A DNA stretch of 29,665 nucleotides from Flavobacteriales bacterium UBA3477. GTDB taxonomy: Bacteria; Bacteroidota; Bacteroidia; Flavobacteriales; Schleiferiaceae. Below, one piece after another: positions 7,736 through 14,396 of the stretch; the stretch's first letter is position 1, and every line of letters starts with the position of its first letter. The DNA lies in contig DFQY01000033.1 of assembly GCA_002378005.1 (NCBI GenBank), forward strand, positions 1 through 29,665, written 5' to 3'. The notes under the pieces were generated by a model. That model saw only the letters and a list, made by a program, of their open reading frames with translations, did no database searches and was not told the DNA's origin. Position numbers and translations under genes: made by a program.

Positions 7736-9927
7736 TATCTCGTGAACAACATTTCACGGAATTTCGGCAATGGCCATTGTTCGTCGTCAATCATCAACTC
7801 TAGCTTGTCGCTTTCGTAGCGGATTACCTCGAAGAAAGGCTTCACGTTATCGTAGTAAGCAATTGCTTTATCACGAACATCTTCTAAAGCGTTTGCAGCC
7901 TTGCGAGCCTCGATCATCGCATCCTTAGAAGAAAGGATTTTAGAGATACGAGCGCTGATTTCTTTGATCATTTCCAATTGCTCTTTCGCTACGCTATTGA
8001 AGGTTTCCGCATCCATAATTTCCTTCAAACGCTGTACGTTGTCAATCAAAGTATTTTGGTATTTGATTGCCGTAGGAACGATGTGGTTACCTGCGAGGTC
8101 GCCAAGCACACGAGCTTCGATTTGAATCTTCATGAAATATGACTCCAATAAGATCTCGTGACGAGCTTCCGCCTCGCGGTGGCTCATAACACCCATAGCT
8201 TCGAACATTTTCAAGCTCTGCTCGCTTACGTATGCATCAAGTGCACGTGGTGTTGAAGGCTCGTTTTTCAAACCGCGCTTCGCAGCTTCTTCCTTCCATG
8301 CATCACCGTATCCATCGCCTTCGAAGCGAATGGTTTTGCTTTCTTTAATGTAGCGTTTCAATACGCTGAAAATAGCTTCGTCTTTTTTCAAGCTATCTTT
8401 CTCGATCAATGCATCTACATCTGCCTTGAACTCGATCAACTGCTCTGCCATCGCCGCGTTCAATACAGTCATCGGCTGTGCACAGTTTGAGGCAGAACCC
8501 GCTGCACGCAACTCGAACTTGTTTCCTGTGAAGGCGAACGGTGAAGTACGGTTACGGTCAGTGTTATCTAGCAATACATCTGGAATCTTACCTACTACGT
8601 TCAATTTGAGGTCGGTCTTTTCTTCCGGAGTCATTTTACCACCTTCTATATTTTCTAATTGGTCCAATACAGCACTCAACTGCTGACCAATGAAGACAGA
8701 AATAATCGCTGGAGGAGCCTCGTTCGCACCCAAACGGTGCTCATTACCTGCTGAACCGATAGACGCACGAATCAAATCTGCGTGACGGTAAACCGCTTTA
8801 ATGGTATTGATGAAGAAGGTCAAGAACATCAAGTTGCTCATCGGCGTAGAGCCTGGAGCCAAAAGGTTTACACCTGTATCTGTTGCCAACGACCAGTTGT
8901 TGTGCTTACCTGAACCATTGATGTTCGCGAATGGCTTCTCGTGCATCAATACACGAAAGTTGTGACGACGCGCCACTTTCTCCATCAAGTCCATGAACAA
9001 AGAGTTGTGGTCTACCGCTACGTTTGCTTCTTCAAATACAGGAGCAAATTCGTATTGTGCAGGTGCCACCTCGTTGTGACGTGTTTTTACAGGAATACCC
9101 AAGATGCGGCTTTCGTATTCCAATTCTTTCATGAATTCAATCGCACGCTCTGGAATAGATCCAAAGTAATGATCGTCCAATTGTTGTCCCTTCGCTGGCG
9201 CGTGTCCTACAAGAGCACGACCTGCCAACTGCAAATCTGGACGTGCAGCAAAGTAGGCTTCGTCAACCAAGAAGTATTCCTGCTCCCATCCTAGAGTAGC
9301 ATTTACTTTGGTTACGTTTTTATCGAAGTATTTACATACTGCTGTTGCAGCGGAATCTACAGATTGCAATGCGCGCAGTAGTGGCGCCTTATAATCTAAT
9401 GCTTCACCAGTGTATGAAACGAACACTGTTGGAATACAAAGTGTCGTACCAAAGATGAATGCTGGTGATGTTGGATCCCAAGCTGTATAACCACGAGCTT
9501 CGAAAGTGTTGCGAATACCACCGTTCGGGAAAGATGATGCATCTGGTTCTTGTTGAACCAACATACCTCCTGAGAACTTCTCAATGGCCTCTCCATTACC
9601 TGTTGGTTCGAAGAATGAATCGTGCTTTTCTGCCGTGGCGCCAGTGAGTGGCTGGAACCAGTGTGTGTAATGCGTTGCTCCTAAGTTCAAAGCCCAAGCT
9701 TTCATACCTGCAGCTACTTGATCGGCAATGTTACGGTTGATTTTGGTACCGTTGTCCATTGCGTCAATTACCGCCTTATAGGCTTCAGAGGTCATGTATT
9801 CACGCATTGCTTTTCTATTGAAAACGCGTGAGCCGAAGTAATCTGAAACTCGCGTTCCAGGTGCTTCGAAGTTCTTAGGCTTGCGCCCCATTGTTTCTTC
9901 TAATGCTAGAAATCTTACCGTTGGCAT
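7735..9927 (-). CDS. glnN: Type III glutamine synthetase
   Basis: ATP-dependent ligation of ammonia to glutamate; GSIII is a large dodecameric class common in Bacteroidota and cyanobacteria. The 730-residue length matches the family (about 725-730) and excludes GSI and GSII (about 450 and 360). Visible signatures include the start MPTVRFLALEET, GWEQEYFLVDEAYFAARPDL with active-site acidic residues, EVAPAQYEFAPVFEEANVA, the ATP/glutamate-site segment NINGSGKHNNWSLAT, and RNRTSPFAFTGNKFELRAAG. The N-terminus RFLALEET matches the usual GSIII beginning, so the first ATG is right. It is monocistronic: a strong promoter precedes it and a hairpin terminator follows. Nitrogen control is plausible, but I see no recognisable operator. 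Confidence 0.97.
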   Translation of the reverse strand: MPTVRFLALEETMGRKPKNFEAPGTRVSDYFGSRVFNRKAMREYMTSEAYKAVIDAMDNGTKINRNIADQVAAGMKAWALNLGATHYTHWFQPLTGATAEKHDSFFEPTGNGEAIEKFSGGMLVQQEPDASSFPNGGIRNTFEARGYTAWDPTSPAFIFGTTLCIPTVFVSYTGEALDYKAPLLRALQSVDSAATAVCKYFDKNVTKVNATLGWEQEYFLVDEAYFAARPDLQLAGRALVGHAPAKGQQLDDHYFGSIPERAIEFMKELEYESRILGIPVKTRHNEVAPAQYEFAPVFEEANVAVDHNSLFMDLMEKVARRHNFRVLMHEKPFANINGSGKHNNWSLATDTGVNLLAPGSTPMSNLMFLTFFINTIKAVYRHADLIRASIGSAGNEHRLGANEAPPAIISVFIGQQLSAVLDQLENIEGGKMTPEEKTDLKLNVVGKIPDVLLDNTDRNRTSPFAFTGNKFELRAAGSASNCAQPMTVLNAAMAEQLIEFKADVDALIEKDSLKKDEAIFSVLKRYIKESKTIRFEGDGYGDAWKEEAAKRGLKNEPSTPRALDAYVSEQSLKMFEAMGVMSHREAEARHEILLESYFMKIQIEARVLGDLAGNHIVPTAIKYQNTLIDNVQRLKEIMDAETFNSVAKEQLEMIKEISARISKILSSKDAMIEARKAANALEDVRDKAIAYYDNVKPFFEVIRYESDKLELMIDDEQWPLPKFREMLFTR

Positions 9928-9949
9928 GTGGTTAAAGTTTTAATTGCAG

Positions 9950-9980
9950 CAAATATACCCCCTAAAAAGGAGGGGTGCAA
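9950..9980 (-). promoter_or_regulatory. glnN promoter (TTG-N20-TATATTTG)
   Basis: On the minus strand TATATTTG (9957 to 9950) exactly matches the Bacteroidota -7 element. TTG at 9980-9978 is 20 bases upstream and can act as the -33 element. The predicted start gives a leader of roughly 16-18 bases. The spacer holds a short imperfect inverted repeat (CCCCT ... AGGGG). Confidence 0.7.
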
Positions 9981-10014
9981 CCAAAAATTATTAACTATTT
10001 ACCAAAAACACCCC

Positions 10015-10953
10015 CTAAAGCAACAGGTTAGCAATGAAGAATAGGTAGATTCCTAGCAACAATGCCCCTTCTAGGCGGTCTAACCTGTCCTTGGTGAACC
10101 AACCCATCAGTGGAATTATTAACAATGAGAGGCCCACGCTCACCCAAAAGTCTGAGGTGAAGAGCGCCGGGTCGTAGGTTGTGATGGGCTGAATGAGCGC
10201 AGTGAATCCCAAGACACTCAGGATATTAAAGATGTTTGAGCCGATGATATTGCCGATAGCAATGTCCGATTCCCCTTTGCGTGCGGCCATCATACTCGCT
10301 GCTAATTCCGGTACGCTAGTGCCAAAAGCTACAAGAGTGACGGAGATGAACCGCTCGCTCATCCCGAGGACAGCTGCGGCACTGGCGATGCCCTCGACGA
10401 AGTAGAGCGCACCGAAGCGAAGGGCCGCGGCACCCCCGAATAGGTAAAGAAGACCTTTGAAAATGGGCATGGCTTCAACTTCCAGATCATCCCCGATATG
10501 GAGCTCGCGATTTTTGCGCGCACTGCGGATTTTTACCACATTGTATCCTACCAAAAGCAGCACAAAAATGAGGCCCTGCCAAAATTCGAGTCCGCCTAAC
10601 CAAAGGAAGAGCCCTAGGAGCAGGTTGGCCAAAAGGAGAAATATCCAATCCTTTCTATAGGTAAGCTGCACGGCCTGCATTTTAAATACGATGGCTGTGA
10701 GGCCAAGAATAAGGCCAATATTAGCAATGTTAGATCCGATGACATTACCCAGGGCGATATCACTGCGTCCGTCCAATGCAGCCACGACGCTTACCCCAAG
10801 TTCAGGGGCACTGGTGGCAAAAGCAACGAGTGTGAGACCAATGACTACTCGAGATACTTGGAGCTTTAAGGCGAGGCCAATGCTACCACGAACTAAGAGT
10901 TCGCCACCAGCGAGCAATAGTCCGAATCCCAAAAGGAGTTTGACGATGATCAA
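10015..10953 (-). CDS. Calcium/sodium antiporter, CaCA family (YrbG-like), TTG start
   Basis: Inner-membrane cation exchanger, probably extruding Ca2+ in exchange for Na+. The 312-residue protein has the two antiparallel alpha-repeats of the family. The first has GLTLVAFATSAPELGVSV and GNVIGSNIANIG; the second has VTLVAFGTSVPELAASM and GNIIGSNIFNILSV, where the Glu and Asn residues are the ion ligands. The only sensible start is TTG at 10953: there is no Met before about residue 90, and the first helix (IIVKLLLGFGLLLAGGELLVRG) is needed. That TTG overlaps the tatA stop as TTGA, so translation probably depends on coupling to tatA. The Na+ gradient would come from NQR, encoded further along. 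Confidence 0.92.
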   Translation of the reverse strand: MIIVKLLLGFGLLLAGGELLVRGSIGLALKLQVSRVVIGLTLVAFATSAPELGVSVVAALDGRSDIALGNVIGSNIANIGLILGLTAIVFKMQAVQLTYRKDWIFLLLANLLLGLFLWLGGLEFWQGLIFVLLLVGYNVVKIRSARKNRELHIGDDLEVEAMPIFKGLLYLFGGAAALRFGALYFVEGIASAAAVLGMSERFISVTLVAFGTSVPELAASMMAARKGESDIAIGNIIGSNIFNILSVLGFTALIQPITTYDPALFTSDFWVSVGLSLLIIPLMGWFTKDRLDRLEGALLLGIYLFFIANLLL

Positions 10954-11228
10954 AGCTTGGTTCCTCTTTTAATGGTATCGGTGACCTCCTTGAAGGCGTC
11001 TCTCCCCTCCTGCACTGTTTTCTTGACTTCGGTTAGACCGTTGTCCTCAGTGTTGTCCAAAATTTCACGTTTGATATCATTCGTGGCATTGCGCACTTGC
11101 TTGATGATCTTCGCAGCAGAGCGTGCCATAGTCGGAATTTGGTTCGGACCGAAGAGTAGCAAGAAGATGAAGGCGATAATGATGAATTCGCCGCCACTGA
11201 TATTGAACAAGAGGAAAGTTTGAATCAT
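10950..11228 (-). CDS. tatA: Sec-independent (twin-arginine) translocase subunit TatA/TatB-like
   Basis: Pore-forming component for export of folded proteins. With ATG at 11228 the protein has 92 residues: a short N-terminal segment (MIQTFLLFNISGGE), one membrane helix (about 14-27), the FGP hinge (26-28, LLLFGPNQIP), an amphipathic helix (MARSAAKIIKQVRNA) and a charged tail. An upstream in-frame ATG at 11246 would add MMYFRA, but the chosen start matches the usual TatA beginning and leaves room for the candidate promoter box. It sits 21 bases after a terminator hairpin, and its TGA overlaps the TTG start of the antiporter gene. No tatC is visible in the window. Confidence 0.88.
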   Translation of the reverse strand: MIQTFLLFNISGGEFIIIAFIFLLLFGPNQIPTMARSAAKIIKQVRNATNDIKREILDNTEDNGLTEVKKTVQEGRDAFKEVTDTIKRGTKL

Positions 11229-11232
11229 AGCA

Positions 11233-11240
11233 CGAAAATA
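11233..11240 (-). promoter_or_regulatory. Putative -7 box for tatA (TATTTTCG)
   Basis: One mismatch to TAnnTTTG on the minus strand, ending four bases before the tatA ATG and lying just beyond the secDF terminator. The geometry matches that seen before purM and apbE and suggests a leaderless or near-leaderless mRNA. Confidence 0.35.
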
Positions 11241-11248
11241 CATCAAAA

Positions 11249-11278
11249 AAAGCCCCGCTACTCACGAAGCGGGGCTTT
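11249..11278 (-). terminator. Rho-independent terminator of secDF
   Basis: An 11-bp perfect stem (AAAGCCCCGCT with AGCGGGGCTTT) closes an 8-base loop. On the minus strand it is followed by a run of T residues. It begins 22 bases after the secDF stop codon. Confidence 0.9.
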
Positions 11279-11300
11279 GGTCTTTCAAAAAAATTCGGAC

Positions 11301-14294
11301 TTACTCCTTGTCTTTCTTCGTGGAGTCAAACATCACCGGTGTAGCGATGAAGAGTGAGCTGTAGGTACCCACTAGGACACCCAACAATAGCGCGAACATA
11401 AATCCGCGGATAACCTCTCCACCAAAGAGGAAGATCACAAGAAGCACGAAGAAGGTCGTCAACGAGGTGTTGAACGTACGGCTCAACGTCTGGTTGAGAG
11501 ACTTATTTACTCCATCAAGGAAGTTAGCCTTACGAGATCCCATGTTTTCACGAATACGGTCAAATACAACCACCGTATCGTTCAACGAGTATCCAATTAC
11601 CGTCAAGATCGCTGCGATGAAGGCTTGATCTACTTCTAATTGGAAAGGCAATACACCATCCAACAAAGAGAAAATACCCATCACAAACAATACATCGTGC
11701 ACCAAGGCAACGACAGCACCCAGAGAGAATTGCCACTTACGGAAACGACCCAAGATGTAGAGGAATACTACAATCAACGATAAGATGATGCTATATACCG
11801 CACCCGTCTTAATATCATCTGCAATAGTAGGTCCTACCACGCGAGATCCTACTAGACCAATGGCCTCTTCTGTTTCGTCAGTGAAGAAATCTTCAGGAGC
11901 AATACCCTCCACGAAGTACCCTTTGACACCAGCATACAATTTGCTTTCTAAATCCTCATCAACTGATGTTCCGGTTTCACCGATGCGGTAGTTGGTTGTG
12001 ATAATTACCTGGTTTGCATCACCCAGGGTTTTCACCACTGGAGTAAAGCTATTGCCATCTGCATCCACGAATTGCTCGCCAAGAGAAGCTGCTACATCGC
12101 TCACTTCTACCGGTTGGTCAAAACGAACCTGGAATGAACGTCCGCCGACAAAATCAACACCGAGGTTCAACCCTTTGGTAAAGAGCGAGAACAATCCAAT
12201 AGCGATAACAACAGTACTCACACCATATGCGATTTTGCGCTTGCGCAAGAAATCAAAGTTGATGTTGGTGTACCAATTCGCTGTGGTCTTCGTGGAGAAC
12301 GCAACCGCTTTCTTCTTGTCCAAACGACGCTCGAATACCAAGCGAGAGATGAACAAGGCAGAGAACAATGAAGTCAAAATACCAATGATCAACGTAGTGG
12401 CGAATCCACGAATTGGACCCGTACCAAAAGCAAATAGAATAATACCTACGATTAGGGTAGTAACGTTTGCATCGATGATGGCGCTATTCGAATTCTTATA
12501 TCCATCTACAATGGCAGCACGCAAACCTTTACCTAAGCGCAACTCCTCACGGATACGCTCGAAGATGATCACGTTTGCATCTACCGCCATACCGATCGTC
12601 AACACGATACCAGCCATACCAGGAAGGGTCAATACTGCACGGAAGCTTGCCAACAATCCGAAGATGAAGAACATGTTCACGAACAAAGCTAAGTTAGCCA
12701 CCAAACCTGCACCGCTGTAGTAGAAGTACATGTATACCAACACCAACAAAAGGGCGATGGCAAATGAGTTGATCGAATCTGAAATAGCTTCCTTACCCAA
12801 AGAAGGTCCTACTACATCAGCCTGAATAATACGAGCTGGAGCATCTAGCTTACCGGCACGTAGAATGTTTGCCAAATCCGAAGCTTCTTCTTGAGAGAAG
12901 TTACCAGTAATCTGCGTACGACCACCTGCGATTTCATTTTGAACCTGTGGGTAAGAGTATACGTAGTTATCCAAAACTCCCGCCACAGAACGCTTTGGCG
13001 TTTGAGCCGCCGCTTCTGCAGTAAGACGTTGCCACTTCTGTGCACCAGAGCCGTTCATGGCCATGGTCACGATGTTGCGGTTGTATTCGTCCAAATCTGG
13101 GCGAGCATCTACGATCACTCCACCGTCCAATTCTGGCATGTTATCACGGTTGCCTTTGATGGCCAACAACATGATGATATCTGATTCTGGCTCTGGCTTG
13201 TTATTCCACAAGAATTTCGCACTACGTAATTCCGTGTTTATCAACTGCGCAATCTCTGGACGTGCCAACAAAGCGTTTACTTTGGCTGTATCGCGGATCA
13301 ACGCATAACCTACGCGAGGACCTTCAAGCGCCATACCGCTCTCACTTACCCATGGACGGAATACTTCGAACAATGGGTTGTTGGTGTTCATAATATCTGT
13401 AGAATCAGCTACCTCTTCTTCTGCTACTGTGCGATCTGCATCGCCTTCGATGTTCAAGTCACTCAAGTCTAGTGCCGGAGCTTCTTCTGTAGCTGGCTTT
13501 TCGGCTTCAACGATGTCGCGCAACTTTTCATTTGCCGCCACCAAGAATGGCAATACCTCGCTGCCTTCATACATGTTCCAGAACTGCAATTCTGCAGTGC
13601 TCTGCAAAAGTTTCTTTACACGAGCAGGATCCTTAACCCCTGGTAATTCCACCAAGATGCGGCCCGTTCCTTCCAAACGTTGGATGTTAGGCTGAGTCGT
13701 TCCGAACTGGTCAATACGTGCACGCAATACCGTGAATACGTTGGCAATAGCAGCTTCAACATCACGACGAATCTCAGCTTGGATGGCTTCGTTTGAAGCA
13801 TTGAATCCAACCTTCTCTGTCATTTCTGGTGTACCAAATAAACTCGCGTCGCTCAACATGCGACCACCACCTGTTTCTGCCACCAATGCATCAAATTCTG
13901 CAAAGAATGTGTTCAAATAGTTGTTTTGTCCTTCACTCTGAGCGGCGTCAGTATTGGCAAGTGTCTGTTGGAATAAAGGGTCTTGAGCATTTGCTACTTG
14001 ACCTTTGAGTACGTCTTTTACGCTTACTTCCAAGATAACGTTCATACCCCCTTTAAGGTCGAGACCTAGGTTCATTTCGTTCTTCTTGACTTCAGCGTAG
14101 GTGTATCCCATTAGAGGGTATACCTCCTGCGACATCATGCTATCTAAATAGGCTGATTTAACCTTAGCATCCCCAGCGGAAAAAGCCTCCGCATCACTTT
14201 CCACGCCGTTCGCAACCCATGAAAAAGAAAGCTGGTAGAGTGAAGCCAGCCCTAGAGCGATCGCGAAAGCGGTAATTAATCCTTTGTTCTGCAT
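11301..14294 (-). CDS. secDF: Protein translocase subunit SecDF (fused SecD and SecF)
   Basis: Uses an ion gradient to pull proteins out of the SecYEG channel on the periplasmic side. The single 997-residue chain contains a full SecD half (first helix FAIALGLASLYQLSF, GLDLKGGMNVILEV, and TIGMAVDANVIIFERIREEL carrying the proton-relay Asp) followed by a SecF half (LNLGVDFVGGRSFQVRF and VIGYSLNDTVVVFDRIRENM). The periplasmic P1 region carries an acidic Ala/Glu/Asp-rich insertion (around residues 260-300), probably disordered. Fusion of D and F is common in Bacteroidota. The gene is flanked by its own promoter and terminator. It supplies the first step for the T9SS cargo encoded on either side. 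Confidence 0.97.
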   Translation of the reverse strand: MQNKGLITAFAIALGLASLYQLSFSWVANGVESDAEAFSAGDAKVKSAYLDSMMSQEVYPLMGYTYAEVKKNEMNLGLDLKGGMNVILEVSVKDVLKGQVANAQDPLFQQTLANTDAAQSEGQNNYLNTFFAEFDALVAETGGGRMLSDASLFGTPEMTEKVGFNASNEAIQAEIRRDVEAAIANVFTVLRARIDQFGTTQPNIQRLEGTGRILVELPGVKDPARVKKLLQSTAELQFWNMYEGSEVLPFLVAANEKLRDIVEAEKPATEEAPALDLSDLNIEGDADRTVAEEEVADSTDIMNTNNPLFEVFRPWVSESGMALEGPRVGYALIRDTAKVNALLARPEIAQLINTELRSAKFLWNNKPEPESDIIMLLAIKGNRDNMPELDGGVIVDARPDLDEYNRNIVTMAMNGSGAQKWQRLTAEAAAQTPKRSVAGVLDNYVYSYPQVQNEIAGGRTQITGNFSQEEASDLANILRAGKLDAPARIIQADVVGPSLGKEAISDSINSFAIALLLVLVYMYFYYSGAGLVANLALFVNMFFIFGLLASFRAVLTLPGMAGIVLTIGMAVDANVIIFERIREELRLGKGLRAAIVDGYKNSNSAIIDANVTTLIVGIILFAFGTGPIRGFATTLIIGILTSLFSALFISRLVFERRLDKKKAVAFSTKTTANWYTNINFDFLRKRKIAYGVSTVVIAIGLFSLFTKGLNLGVDFVGGRSFQVRFDQPVEVSDVAASLGEQFVDADGNSFTPVVKTLGDANQVIITTNYRIGETGTSVDEDLESKLYAGVKGYFVEGIAPEDFFTDETEEAIGLVGSRVVGPTIADDIKTGAVYSIILSLIVVFLYILGRFRKWQFSLGAVVALVHDVLFVMGIFSLLDGVLPFQLEVDQAFIAAILTVIGYSLNDTVVVFDRIRENMGSRKANFLDGVNKSLNQTLSRTFNTSLTTFFVLLVIFLFGGEVIRGFMFALLLGVLVGTYSSLFIATPVMFDSTKKDKE

Positions 14295-14329
14295 CCTTCG
14301 TTGGATTATTTCTATTTTTCAATAACGCG

Positions 14330-14337
14330 CAAATATA
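14330..14337 (-). promoter_or_regulatory. secDF -7 box (TATATTTG)
   Basis: Exact TAnnTTTG match on the minus strand, giving a leader of roughly 30 bases. The -33 region is weak (TTAGG at about the right distance). It lies between secDF and the divergent FG-GAP gene, so the two promoters share a region of about 100 bases. Confidence 0.6.
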
Positions 14338-14384
14338 GGCAAGTCACCGTGCCTAACCTAACAGTTTTTCTCGGAAGACCGCAC

Positions 14385-14392
14385 TATCTTAG
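14385..14392 (+). promoter_or_regulatory. Putative -7 box for the FG-GAP gene (TATCTTAG)
   Basis: One mismatch to TAnnTTTG, ending four bases before the ATG at 14397. A T-rich stretch (TTTTTC at about 14364-14369) lies around 15-20 bases upstream and could act as the -33 element. The spacing again implies a leaderless mRNA. Confidence 0.35.
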
Positions 14393-14396
14393 CCAT

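Noticed and set aside
7629..7790. A 54-codon in-frame N-terminal extension of the PorE-like gene.
   Set aside because: It runs through the glnN terminator hairpin and precedes a clear signal peptide beginning at the ATG at 7628.
9958..10019. Repeated CCCCCTAAA (9958-9966 and 10011-10019) and the CCCCT/AGGGG inverted repeat between glnN and the antiporter gene, considered as a terminator or operator.
   Set aside because: The stem is only 5 bp with no following T-run, and two short copies are not enough to claim a regulatory site.
11992..12720. A 242-codon open frame on the plus strand.
   Set aside because: It lies wholly opposite secDF, whose protein motifs are unmistakable; the antisense translation shows no domain and is rich in Ser, Thr, Asn and Arg as expected of a shadow frame.
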